From NCBI GenBank assembly GCA_035764725.1, contig DASTYT010000120.1, positions 1 through 48,818 on the forward strand: a stretch of 48,818 nt of DNA, given 5' to 3'. Position 1 is the first letter of the stretch. Each line of letters begins with the position of its first letter. The stretch comes from Candidatus Methylomirabilota bacterium. Its GTDB lineage: Bacteria > Methylomirabilota > Methylomirabilia > Rokubacteriales > CSP1-6. Shown in pieces: positions 25,327 to 33,572 of the stretch. A model generated the notes under the pieces. The model searched no databases and had not been told where the DNA came from. It saw only the letters and a list, made by a program, of their open reading frames with translations. A program made the translations under genes and the position numbers.

Positions 25327-27627
25327 ATGGCCGAGACCAACGGACACGCCAACGGGACCAACGGTCAGCACGCGGTCGGCACCCGCAACATCCGTCCAGA
25401 CGGGGTGGACAAGGTTACCGGGCGCGCGCGCTTCGGCGCCGACTACAATCTGCCCGGTCAGCTCGTCGGGCGCGTGCTGCGCAGCCCGCACCCGCACGCG
25501 CGCATCGTCTCCATCGACACCACGAAGGCGGAGGCCCTGCCCGGCGTCAAGGCCGTCATCACCCGGGACGACTTTCCGGATCAGTCGTCGGAGTTCATCC
25601 CCGCCGGCGAGATGATGATGAACTACAAGGACGTGGTGCGGAACGTCATGGCCCGCGAGAAGGCGCTCTACGAGGGCCACGCGGTGGCCGCGGTGGCGGC
25701 CACCAGCGTCGCCATCGCCCGCCGGGCCCTCAAGCTCATCGCCGTGAAGTACGAGGTGCTGCCCCATGTGATCGACGTGGTGGCGGCCATGGCCCCCAAC
25801 GCGCCCCTGCTCCACGACGATCTCTTCACCGCGGGCGTCGAGCCCAAGCCGGACAAGCCCTCCAACGTCGCCAAGCGCGTCGAGATCAAGCTGGGCGACG
25901 TGGACGCGGGCTTCGCCAAGGCCGACCTCGTCGTCGACCGCGAGTTCAAGACCGCCCCGGTCCATCAGGGCTATATCGAGCCGCATGCCGCGCTGGCCAC
26001 CGTCTCCGAGGACGGCACCACCGAGTGCTGGACCACGACGCAGGGCCACTACATCGTGCGCGCACACTGCGCGCGCCTCCTGGGTCTCGACATCGGCAAG
26101 GTGCGCGTCACCGCCACCGAGATCGGGGGCGGATTCGGGGGCAAGACGGTCGTGTACCTCGAGCCCCTCGCCATCGCGCTGTCGAAGAAGGCCAAGCGGC
26201 CCGTGAAGATGGTGATGTCGCGCGAGGAGGTGTTCAAGGCCTCCGGACCCACCTCGGGCGCCACCGTCCGGGTCAAGCTGGGCGCCACCAAGGATGGCAA
26301 GTTCGTGGCCGCCTTCGCCGAGCTCAAGTATCAGGCGGGGGCCTTCCAGGGCTCGCCCGTGCAGCCCGGCGTGATGTGCGCCTACGCGCCCTACGACATC
26401 GAGAACGTCCACGTGATCGGCTACGACGTGGTGTCCAATCGCCCGAAGGTCGCGGCCTATCGCGCCCCCGGCGCGCCCATCTCGGAGTATGCGGTCGAGA
26501 GCGTGGTGGACGAGATCGCCAAGAAGCTCGGCGTCGATCCGATCCAGCTCCGCATGATGAACGCCGCCCGCGAGGGCACCAAGGCGGCTTATGGCCCCAA
26601 GTTCGGGCCCATCGGCCTCGAGGAGACGCTCAACTCCATCAAGAAGACCGAGCACTGGAACACGCCCCTCCGGAAGTGGCAGGGTCGCGGGGTCGCCTCC
26701 GGCTTCTGGTTCAACATCGGCGGCGAGACCTGCGTGTCGCTCACGGTGAACGAGGACGGCACGGTCTCGCTCATGGCGGGGACGCCGGATATCGGCGGGC
26801 TGCGCGCGTCGCTGGCCGCGGTGGCCGCGGACGAGCTGGGCGTGCCCTACGACAAGGTACGGCCCATCATCGGCGACACCGGCTCGCTCGGCTTCAACTT
26901 CCTCACCGGCGGCAGCCGCTCGGCGTTCTCCGGGTCCATGGCCATCGTGGAGGCGGCCAAGCTGATCAAGGCCGATCTCATCGCGCGGGCCTGCAAGCTC
27001 TGGGAGGCCAAGCCGGAGCAGGTCGAGTGGAAGGATGGAGCAGTCCGGCCGCTCGGCGCCCTCGCCGAGAAGGTGAAGCCCATGACCGTCGTGGACTTCG
27101 CCAAGGTGGCGGGCAAGACCGGCGGCCCCATCGCCGGCCTGGGCCGCATCAACGCCCAGGGCGCGGGCCCGAGCTTCGGCACCCACCTGGTCGATCTGGA
27201 GGTGGACCCCGAGACCGGGCGCGTCACCATCCTCCGCTACACGGTGGCTCAGGACGCGGGCAAGGCGCTCCACCCCGCCTATGTCGAGGGCCAGTATCAG
27301 GGCGGCGCCGTCCAGGGCATCGGCTGGGCGCTCAACGAGGAGTACATCTACGGGGAGGACGGCAAGCTCCAGAACGCGGGCTTCCTCGACTACCGCATGC
27401 CGGTGGCCTCCGACGTGCCGATGATCGACACCGTGCTCGTGGAGGTCGGCAATCCCAAGCATCCATACGGGGTGCGGGGCGTCGGCGAGACGCCCATCGT
27501 GCCGCCGCTCGGGGCCATCGCCAACGCGATGGAGAACGCGACCGGGATCCGGTTCACCGAGCTGCCGATGTCACCGCCCAAGGTGCTCAAGGCGCTCAAG
27601 GACAAGGGTCTCAACAAGGTTTCGTAA
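25327..27627 (+). CDS. Molybdenum hydroxylase, molybdopterin-binding large subunit (CoxL-like)
   Basis: A 766-residue catalytic subunit of the xanthine dehydrogenase/aldehyde oxidase family. The N-terminal aldehyde-oxidase a/b hammerhead domain is at about residues 35-150, followed by two molybdopterin-binding domains. The Mo-cofactor motif GGGFGGK is present; the active-site loop reads AYRAPG (residues 377-382) rather than the AYxCSFR loop of true form I CO dehydrogenase; the catalytic Glu is 721 in GVGETP. The protein therefore hydroxylates or oxidises some other small substrate. The 2301-base gene begins with GGGGAC before ATG. A MoaD/ThiS gene follows 11 bases later, and yqeC elsewhere in the window suggests that this class may be selenium-dependent here. 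Confidence 0.93.
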   Translation: MAETNGHANGTNGQHAVGTRNIRPDGVDKVTGRARFGADYNLPGQLVGRVLRSPHPHARIVSIDTTKAEALPGVKAVITRDDFPDQSSEFIPAGEMMMNYKDVVRNVMAREKALYEGHAVAAVAATSVAIARRALKLIAVKYEVLPHVIDVVAAMAPNAPLLHDDLFTAGVEPKPDKPSNVAKRVEIKLGDVDAGFAKADLVVDREFKTAPVHQGYIEPHAALATVSEDGTTECWTTTQGHYIVRAHCARLLGLDIGKVRVTATEIGGGFGGKTVVYLEPLAIALSKKAKRPVKMVMSREEVFKASGPTSGATVRVKLGATKDGKFVAAFAELKYQAGAFQGSPVQPGVMCAYAPYDIENVHVIGYDVVSNRPKVAAYRAPGAPISEYAVESVVDEIAKKLGVDPIQLRMMNAAREGTKAAYGPKFGPIGLEETLNSIKKTEHWNTPLRKWQGRGVASGFWFNIGGETCVSLTVNEDGTVSLMAGTPDIGGLRASLAAVAADELGVPYDKVRPIIGDTGSLGFNFLTGGSRSAFSGSMAIVEAAKLIKADLIARACKLWEAKPEQVEWKDGAVRPLGALAEKVKPMTVVDFAKVAGKTGGPIAGLGRINAQGAGPSFGTHLVDLEVDPETGRVTILRYTVAQDAGKALHPAYVEGQYQGGAVQGIGWALNEEYIYGEDGKLQNAGFLDYRMPVASDVPMIDTVLVEVGNPKHPYGVRGVGETPIVPPLGAIANAMENATGIRFTELPMSPPKVLKALKDKGLNKVS

Positions 27628-27638
27628 GGGCGCCAGGC

Positions 27639-27887
27639 ATGGCGCGCGTGGTGCTGATCGGCAACCTCGCGCAGCTGACGGGGGGCGTCGCCGAGTTCGA
27701 GCTCTCGGCGACGTCCGTCAAGCAGCTCTTCGAGCAGCTCGCCACCCTGCACCCCGCCATCGAGCCCCATCTCGAGCAGGGCGTGGCCGTGGCCATCGAC
27801 GGCCAGATCGTGCAGGAGGCGCTCTTCGAGCCGATCGGCCCGCGGAGCGAAGTGTTCATCATGCCCGCGATCGCGGGCGGCTGCTGA
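27639..27887 (+). CDS. MoaD/ThiS-family ubiquitin-like protein with a C-terminal Gly-Gly-Cys
   Basis: An 82-residue beta-grasp protein of the MoaD/ThiS family, which normally carries sulphur as a C-terminal thiocarboxylate for molybdopterin or thiamin synthesis. The end reads IMPAIAGGC: the diglycine that is normally the very C-terminus is followed by one Cys before TGA. Activation by an E1-like enzyme (MoeB/ThiF type) would need the Cys removed, as is known for QbsE-type carriers, or another chemistry. Placement directly after a molybdenum hydroxylase large subunit suggests a role in cofactor maturation. Confidence 0.82.
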   Translation: MARVVLIGNLAQLTGGVAEFELSATSVKQLFEQLATLHPAIEPHLEQGVAVAIDGQIVQEALFEPIGPRSEVFIMPAIAGGC

Positions 27888-27898
27888 GGGCTGCCGGC

Positions 27899-28939
27899 AT
27901 GCGCTACCGTCCGTTCGGTCGTACCGGCTTGAAGGTCTCCGCGGTGGGATTCGGCTGCTGGCCCATGGCCGGCGACCGCTACGGCGCGATCGAGGATGAC
28001 CAGGCCGTCAAGGCCATCCATCGCGCGCTCGATCGCGGGGTGAACTGCGTGGACACCGCCCCCGCCTACGGCGCCGGCCACTCCGAAGAGGTGGTCGCCC
28101 GCGCCCTCGAGGGCAAGCGGAAGGACGTCACCCTCGTCACCAAGTGCGGGGTGAAGGCGCCGCCCCCGGGCCAGCTCGGGCCGCTGCGCGACGCGAGCCG
28201 CACGAACATCCTCCGCGAGGTCGACGCCAGCCTGCAGCGCCTGCGCACCGACTGGGTGGACGTGCTGCTCGTGCACTGGCCGGACGCCCAGACGCCGTTC
28301 GAGGAGAGCATGCGCGCGCTGGAGGAGGTCGTGGCGACAGGGCGCGCCCGCTTCGTGGGCGTGTCGAACTTCACCGGCGCCATGCTCCGCGAGTGCCTCG
28401 GCACGCGCCGGGTGGACGTCTCACAGGTGGGCTATCACATGTTCGACCGCCGCCAGGAGACCGAGACCTTCCCGCTGTGTCGCGAGGAGGGGATCGCCGT
28501 GATGGGCTACGGCTCGCTGGGCCACGGCCTCCTCACCGGCGCCTTCTCGTCCGACACGGCCTTCGATCTCAAGAACGACTGGCGTGGGGGCGGCGTGGCC
28601 TTCGGCCAGCCCATCTTCCGCCGCGAGAACTTCGTGGCGAATCTGGGCGTGGTGGAGCGTCTGCGCCGCGAGGTGGCGGCGCCGCGTGGCGTGCCGCTCT
28701 CCCACATCGCGCTCGCCTGGGTCCTCGCCAATCCGGCCGTCAGCACCGCGCTGGTGGGCGCGCGCACGCCCGCCGAGGTGGACGCCAACGACGCCGGCGC
28801 CGAGCTGACGCTGACCAAGGACGAGCTCGCAACCATCGACACGATCCTCGCCGGAGTGGCGGGCCGGGTGCGCGAGTTCACGCCGCTGCGCCCCGCCATG
28901 GAGCCGTGGGGCGAGGAGATTCCCGCCCCGCGCGCCTAG
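27899..28939 (+). CDS. Aldo/keto reductase
   Basis: A 346-residue NAD(P)H-dependent aldo/keto reductase with the (beta/alpha)8 fold. The catalytic tetrad is visible: Asp52 and Tyr57 (VDTAPAYGAGHSEE), Lys82 (LVTKCG) and His126 (VLLVHWPD). The C-terminal LSHIALAWVLANPAVSTALVGARTP segment is typical of the AKR4/AKR12-like branch. It would reduce an aldehyde or ketone, or act in reverse. The LLM gene begins nine bases after its stop, so it is cotranscribed with the molybdenum hydroxylase and transporter genes. Confidence 0.9.
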   Translation: MRYRPFGRTGLKVSAVGFGCWPMAGDRYGAIEDDQAVKAIHRALDRGVNCVDTAPAYGAGHSEEVVARALEGKRKDVTLVTKCGVKAPPPGQLGPLRDASRTNILREVDASLQRLRTDWVDVLLVHWPDAQTPFEESMRALEEVVATGRARFVGVSNFTGAMLRECLGTRRVDVSQVGYHMFDRRQETETFPLCREEGIAVMGYGSLGHGLLTGAFSSDTAFDLKNDWRGGGVAFGQPIFRRENFVANLGVVERLRREVAAPRGVPLSHIALAWVLANPAVSTALVGARTPAEVDANDAGAELTLTKDELATIDTILAGVAGRVREFTPLRPAMEPWGEEIPAPRA

Positions 28940-28947
28940 AGCCCGCC

Positions 28948-29994
28948 GTGCACGTCGGGATCTTCATCGAGGAGCTGCGCCAGGGGGCGAGCCAGGCCGA
29001 GGCCTTCCGCGACATCTTCGAGCTGGCCGACCGGTGCGAAGCCTGGGGTGTGCCGTGCGTGTGGCTCGGCGAGATTCACTTCACGCCCACGCGCTCGGTG
29101 ATCTCGGCTTCCCTCCAGGTCGCGAGCGCCATCGCCGCGCGCACTCGCCGCCTCCGCGTCGGCACGGCCGTGCAGGTGCTGCCGCTGAATCACCCCCTGC
29201 GCATCGCCGAGGAAGCGGCCACCGTCGACCAGATCAGCGGGGGGCGCTTCGAGTTCGGCATCGGGCGCAGCGGCGTGGTGCGCACCTACGACGTCTATGG
29301 CGTCCGCTACGCGGAGAGCCAGGCGCGCTTCCGCGAGGCGCTGGACATCATACGCCTCGCCTGGCGGGGCGAGCCCTTCAGCTACGAGGGCGAGTTCTAC
29401 CGCGTGCAGGGCGCGGTGGTGGTGCCGCGCCCCGTGCAGCAGCCGCATCCGCCCATTCGCATGGCCACGACCAGCGACGAGACGTTCCCGGCCGCCGGGC
29501 GCATGGGCCTGCCGATCTTCGTGGGCCTGCGCACCACCGAGCTCGACGATCTCCAGCAGCAGCTCGCCCCTTATCGAGAGGCCTGGCGTGAATCGGGCCA
29601 TCCGGGGAACGGAAGCGTCTACCTCCGCATCCCCGTCTACGTCTCGCCCACGGCGGAAGGCGCGCGCGAGGAGCCGCGCGCGAGCATGTCGGCCTTCTTC
29701 GCGCGCCAGACCGAGCTGGCCCGCGCGGCGGTGGGCCGCGCCGGCGCGGGCCCGGCCGACAAGCGGCGCATGCAGGCCGAGCGCATGGCGAATCTCACCT
29801 ACCAGGACGTCCTGGCCCGCAAGGTCGTGTTCGGCACCGCGCCTGCTGTCGTCGACCGGTTGAAGCAGCTCGCGGCCGAGCTGGGCCTCGACGGCATCAT
29901 CGCCGAGCCGAATCCGGGCGGGCTGATCCCGGCGGAGCTCGAGACGCGCAGCCTGCGCCTCCTCACTCACGACGTGATTCCCGCGCTGGCGTGA
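28948..29994 (+). CDS. LLM-class flavin-dependent oxidoreductase
   Basis: A 348-residue luciferase-like monooxygenase beginning at a GTG (28948). It has VWLGEIHFTPTRSVISASLQVA, RLRVGTAVQVLPLNHPLRIAEE, the SGGRFEFGIGRSG segment and VPRPVQQPHPPIRMATTSDE, all family-typical, close to the LuxA-like branch. The stop codon (29992-29994) overlaps the GTG start of the next gene by three bases (GTGA), which makes the next gene's upstream start credible. Substrate unknown. Confidence 0.87.
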   Translation: MHVGIFIEELRQGASQAEAFRDIFELADRCEAWGVPCVWLGEIHFTPTRSVISASLQVASAIAARTRRLRVGTAVQVLPLNHPLRIAEEAATVDQISGGRFEFGIGRSGVVRTYDVYGVRYAESQARFREALDIIRLAWRGEPFSYEGEFYRVQGAVVVPRPVQQPHPPIRMATTSDETFPAAGRMGLPIFVGLRTTELDDLQQQLAPYREAWRESGHPGNGSVYLRIPVYVSPTAEGAREEPRASMSAFFARQTELARAAVGRAGAGPADKRRMQAERMANLTYQDVLARKVVFGTAPAVVDRLKQLAAELGLDGIIAEPNPGGLIPAELETRSLRLLTHDVIPALA

Positions 29995-31064
29995 GCCCGA
30001 TGGCGCGGCCGAGCATCGGGCGCGTCCTCGCCCTGGTCGCCGCGTGGGTGGTGGCCATCACCGTCCTGCACGTCGCGATCAATCACCGGCCCGCCCTCGC
30101 GCCGCGTGCCGAGGCCCGGACGCTCGCGGTCGGCGGCCTCCCCGTCACGTGAAACCTCACCCTGCCGATCGCCAGTGTGGCGATGTCGCGGGACGCGGAG
30201 GGGCGCTCGGTGGTCGACGTGACCCTCGCCGACTCCATCGCCGAGTACCAGAAGTACAGCGGCTGGCCGGAGCTCAAGGAGTCGTTCATGGCCGGCAAGG
30301 TGCGCGCCGCGTATCTGCTCGCGCCCATGGTCATGGACCTGGTGGAGAGCGGCGTCCGGGCCAAGATCGTCTCGCTGGGCCATCGCTCGGGCGCCGTCAT
30401 CATGGTGCGCACGGACTCGCCGGCCCGGAGCTTCCGCGACCTGCGCGGCAAGCGCGTCGCCATCCCCAGCCGCTTCGCAGTGGACCATCTCTTCGTGCGC
30501 CGCATGCTCAAGGAAAACGGCATGACCGTGCGTGACGTCGAGCTGGTGGAGATGGCGCCGCCCGACATGCCGGCCGCCCTCTACGCGCGGCAGGTGGACG
30601 CCTACGCCACCGGCGAGCCCTTCGGCGCGGTGGCGGAAGTCGGAGGCTACGCGCGCATCCTCTACATGACGCGCGACAAGTGGCCCACCTACGTGTGCTG
30701 CGTCCTCACCGTGCACCAGGACCTGATCGACCGCGACCCTGCCACCGTCCAGCAGATCGTGAACCACGTCCTGTCCGCTGGGGCATGGCTCGAGACCGCT
30801 CAGGCCAACCGTGATCTCGCCGCCGATCTCGCCGCCGGGCCAGGCGTCTTCAATCAGCGGGCGGACATTCTGAAGCATGTGCTGTCGAATCCCCGCGATC
30901 GCGTGACCTATGCCGATCTCCGCCTGGTCCGCGCGGAGCTGGACGATCTCATGGAGGCCTCGCTCGAGGCCGGCATCATCCGCCAGCGCATCCCCTACGA
31001 GCGCTACGTGGACGACTCGTTCCAGCGCAATGCCCGCCCGGTGGACATCCGTGTCGCGCGCTAG
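29991..31064 (+). CDS. ABC transporter substrate-binding protein, NrtA/SsuA-like, with in-frame TGA (candidate selenocysteine 54)
   Basis: A 357-codon gene whose 54th codon is TGA (30150-30152). The GTG start (29991) overlaps the upstream LLM stop as GTGA, and the first 30 codons encode a basic start and a hydrophobic signal or anchor segment (IGRVLALVAAWVVAITVLHVAI), so the part before the TGA is a real coding region. After it, the frame continues without a break for 303 codons in a typical NrtA/SsuA-like binding protein (FRDLRGKRVAIPSRFAVDHL, YATGEPFGAVAEVGGYARIL). The TGA sits in LPVT-TGA-NLTLPIA, where relatives, as I recall them, often have LPITC. A hairpin follows at 30168-30184. Alternatives are a nonsense mutation or sequencing error. 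Its ABC permease and ATPase follow. Confidence 0.78.
30150..30184 (+). promoter_or_regulatory. In-frame TGA with SECIS-like hairpin, binding-protein gene
   Basis: TGA at 30150-30152 is followed by 15 bases, then the stem ATCGCC (30168-30173), loop AGTGT (30174-30178) and GGCGAT (30179-30184). The loop begins 21 bases after the TGA, is five bases long and has G in its second position. These values lie inside the general bacterial SECIS description (distance about 16-37, loop 3-14, G in the first two positions). The stem is only six base pairs, so on its own it is modest evidence; its geometry matches that of the dsbA-like gene. Confidence 0.55.
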
Positions 31065-31812
31065 CCTGCGGGGGCTCACCGCCGCGGCGCCCGTCCTCGC
31101 GCTGCTCGTGATCTGGCACCTGGCGGTGGTTGCGAGCGGGAGCCTCATCTTCCCCACTCCCGTCCAGGTCGCGGTGGGGCTGATCGATCTCGCCCGCCAG
31201 GGGCTCTTGCTCAAGCACGTGGTGGCGTCGCTGTTTCGCGTGACGGTGGGTTATCTCCTCGCGGTGGCGCTGGCGGTGCCCGTCGGCATGCTGATGGGCT
31301 GGTTTGCGAGCGTGCATACGTTCCTCAACCCGCTGGTGCAAGGGCTGCGCCCGATCTCGCCCATCGCCTGGATCCCGCTCGCCATCCTCTGGTTCGGCGT
31401 GGGCGATCTCTCCCCGATCTTCCTGATCTTCCTCTCGTCGTTCTTCCCCATGGTGGTGGGGACGGCGGCCGGGGTGATGACGATCGACGCAAAGTACCTC
31501 CGCGCCGCTCGGAACTTCGAGTTCTCCGGGCTGCGGCTCTTCCGCTCCGTCGTCCTGCCCGCCGCCCTGCCCCAGATCGTCACGGGCATGCGCATCGGCC
31601 TCGGCGTCGCGTGGCTCGTGGTGGTGGCCGCCGAGATGATCGCGGTGAGCTCGGGCCTGGGCTATCTCATCATCGACTCGCGGAACGCCGGCAATCGCTA
31701 CGACCTGGTCGTCGCCGGCATGCTCGTGATCGGGGCGGTGGGCTTCGCCCTGGACATCGTCATGCGCCGGCTCGAGCGGCTCGACGAGGTGCGCTGGCGT
31801 TATGAGAGCTGA
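31051..31812 (+). CDS. ABC transporter permease, NrtB/SsuC/TauC family
   Basis: A 253-residue integral membrane protein. The GTG at 31051 lies 14 bases inside the end of the binding-protein gene. About six hydrophobic helices are evident, beginning with TAAAPVLALLVIWHLAVVASG. The EAA-type loop is visible as LRAARNFEFSGLRLFRSVVLPAALPQIVTGMRIGLGVAW, contacting the ATPase. It is the membrane channel of a nitrate/sulfonate/taurine-type importer with the adjacent binding protein and ATPase. Confidence 0.92.
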   Translation: MSRASLRGLTAAAPVLALLVIWHLAVVASGSLIFPTPVQVAVGLIDLARQGLLLKHVVASLFRVTVGYLLAVALAVPVGMLMGWFASVHTFLNPLVQGLRPISPIAWIPLAILWFGVGDLSPIFLIFLSSFFPMVVGTAAGVMTIDAKYLRAARNFEFSGLRLFRSVVLPAALPQIVTGMRIGLGVAWLVVVAAEMIAVSSGLGYLIIDSRNAGNRYDLVVAGMLVIGAVGFALDIVMRRLERLDEVRWRYES

Positions 31813-31818
31813 CACCCG

Positions 31819-32565
31819 GTGACGCCCAAGATCGACGTGCGCGGGCTCACCAAGACCTTCCATCCCCGCGGCGGCCCGGTGCCCGTCCTCGACGGCGTCA
31901 GCTTCACGGTGGGCGACGGCGAGTTCGTGGCCATCGTCGGGCCCTCCGGCTGCGGGAAATCGACGCTCTTGAGCCTGCTGGCCGGCTTCGAGACGCCGGA
32001 CGCGGGCGAGACGCGCGTGGACAACCGACCCGTGAGCGAGCCCCGGCGCGAGGCGATCTTCATCTTCCAGCAGCCGTCCTTGTTCCCGTGGCTCGACCTC
32101 GCCGACAACATCGTCTTCGGGCTCGACAGGGAGGCCGCGGCGGCGCGCCGCGCGCGCGCCGCCCACTACATCGAGCTCGTCGGGCTCCAGGGGTTCGAGC
32201 ACGCCTTTCCCCGCGAGCTGTCCGGCGGCATGCAGCAGCGCGCGGAGCTGGCGCGGGCCCTCATCGTGAAGCCGGAGATCCTCTATCTCGACGAGCCCTT
32301 CGGCGCGCTGGACGCGCTGACCCGGCTGCGCATGCGCGCGGAGCTCTCGCGGATCCTTTCCGAGGAACGGCACACCGTGCTGCTCGTGACCCATGACGTG
32401 GAGGAGGCGCTGCAGCTCGCCGACCGCGTGCTGGTGCTCTCCCCCCGCCCCGCGCGCGTGCAGCACGTGATCGAGGTGAAGCAGCCGCGCCCGCGCACCC
32501 TGTCGGATCCGGAGCTGGCGACGATGAAGACCGCGCTCCTGCGCGAGCTGGGCGTGGCGCCGTGA
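31819..32565 (+). CDS. ABC transporter ATP-binding protein, NrtD/SsuB/TauB family
   Basis: A 248-residue ATPase starting at GTG 31819. Walker A is GPSGCGKST (41-49), the Q-loop FQQPSLFPWLDL, the signature LSGGMQQRAELARAL, Walker B ILYLDEPFGALD, and the switch His in LLVTHDVEEAL, followed by LVLSPRPARV. It powers the transporter encoded by the two preceding genes. Its stop overlaps the start of the SCO1-PCuAC gene as GTGA, so the SCO1 gene belongs to the same operon. Confidence 0.94.
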   Translation: MTPKIDVRGLTKTFHPRGGPVPVLDGVSFTVGDGEFVAIVGPSGCGKSTLLSLLAGFETPDAGETRVDNRPVSEPRREAIFIFQQPSLFPWLDLADNIVFGLDREAAAARRARAAHYIELVGLQGFEHAFPRELSGGMQQRAELARALIVKPEILYLDEPFGALDALTRLRMRAELSRILSEERHTVLLVTHDVEEALQLADRVLVLSPRPARVQHVIEVKQPRPRTLSDPELATMKTALLRELGVAP

Positions 32566-33572
32566 GGGGGCTCCGCCGCGGCGCCGCCCTGACCCTGACC
32601 GCCCTCGTGCTCACGGGGTCGGCGCCGGGCGCGCCCGCGCAGGCCGCGTCCACCCCCGCGTTCCGCAGCGGCGCCTTCGATCCGCCGCGTCCCGCGCCCG
32701 AGTTCACCCTGCCCGCGGCGGGCGGCGGCGAGTTCCAGCTTCGCCGCCAGCAGGGCAAGGTCGTGGTGCTCACGTTCGGCTACTCGAGCTGCCCCGACGT
32801 CTGCCCCACCGTGCTGGCCGAGCTGGCCCAGGTGCGCGTACGCCTGGGCGCGGCCGCGAAGCGGGTGCAGGTGGTCTACGTGAGCGTCGACCCCGAGCGC
32901 GACACGCCCGCGCGCCTGCGCGCCTTCACCGAGCAGTTCGACAAGACCTTCGTCGGCCTCACCGGTCCCGCCGCCGAGCTCGCCGCGGTGTGGAAGGCGT
33001 ACGGCGTGTCGGTGGTGCGGAAGGATCTCCCCGGCAGCACGCCCCCGACCTATCTCGTGCACCACGCCGCCTCCGTGTTCCTCATCGACGCGGCCGGGCG
33101 GCTGCGCGTGATGGCTCCGTTCGGCACACCCTCGGAGGACGTGCTCCACGACGTCCGCCTCCTCCTCGCCGACGCGGCCGAGGCCGACCAGGACGCGCCC
33201 GTCCTCGTCGAGAAGGCCTGGGTGCGGCGCGCCGCCGTCATGCCCGACGCCAGGCCGGGCGCGCCCAGCACCGCGGCGGGTTACGCCCTCCTGCGCAATC
33301 GCGGCAAGTCGGCGGATGCGCTGATCGGCGCGAGCGCGGACGCCGCGGAGCGGGTGGAGGTGCACGAGACGCGGAACATGTCCGGGATGATGATGATGGA
33401 GAAGGTGGACAAGGTGGCGCTGCCCGCGGGCCGCCGCGTCGAGCTCAAGCCCGGCGCGTATCACCTCATGCTGATCGGGCTCAAGCGCCCGCTCACGCCG
33501 GGCCAGTCCGTGGAGCTCACGCTCGAGTTCGAGCGCGCGGGCAAGATCACGACCCGCGCCGAGGTGCGATGA
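32562..33572 (+). CDS. SCO1-PCuAC fusion, periplasmic copper chaperone
   Basis: A 336-residue exported protein (signal peptide to about residue 27) that joins two copper-handling domains normally encoded separately. Residues 45-210 form a thioredoxin-fold SCO1/SenC domain with Cys77-Pro-Asp-Val-Cys81 and the distal His at 168 in YLVHHAAS. The C-terminal domain from about residue 225 is a PCuAC (DUF461) domain with the exact H-x10-M-x21-H-x-M pattern at His268, Met279, His301 and Met303. SCO1 and PCuAC cooperate in delivering Cu(I) and reducing the CuA site of cytochrome oxidase. It sits between ABC transporter and cupredoxin genes, joined by 4-base overlaps. Confidence 0.9.
   Translation: MRGLRRGAALTLTALVLTGSAPGAPAQAASTPAFRSGAFDPPRPAPEFTLPAAGGGEFQLRRQQGKVVVLTFGYSSCPDVCPTVLAELAQVRVRLGAAAKRVQVVYVSVDPERDTPARLRAFTEQFDKTFVGLTGPAAELAAVWKAYGVSVVRKDLPGSTPPTYLVHHAASVFLIDAAGRLRVMAPFGTPSEDVLHDVRLLLADAAEADQDAPVLVEKAWVRRAAVMPDARPGAPSTAAGYALLRNRGKSADALIGASADAAERVEVHETRNMSGMMMMEKVDKVALPAGRRVELKPGAYHLMLIGLKRPLTPGQSVELTLEFERAGKITTRAEVR

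Noticed and set aside
24856..27462. Long open frame antisense to the molybdenum hydroxylase genes
   Set aside because: It is an artefact of high GC third positions opposite a well-conserved gene and encodes a His/Arg/Asp-rich low-complexity product with no recognisable domains. Similar antisense frames elsewhere (for example 18321-20531 and 2814-4445) were rejected for the same reason.
25327..27627. Annotation as aerobic carbon-monoxide dehydrogenase
   Set aside because: The active-site loop is AYRAPG, not the form I Cys-containing loop, so CO oxidation is not supported by the sequence.
27882..27898. Readthrough of the MoaD-like TGA to give Gly-Cys-Sec-Gly, as in mammalian thioredoxin reductase
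   Set aside because: The frame after the TGA has no recognisable protein and no hairpin; the TGA is followed at 12 bases by the well-supported ATG of the aldo/keto reductase. It is a normal stop.
30177..31064. An alternative start after the TGA, at GTG 30177, for the binding protein
   Set aside because: It has no ribosome-binding site, lies inside the hairpin, and would remove the signal segment of an exported protein. The upstream GTG at 29991 with its GTGA overlap is better.
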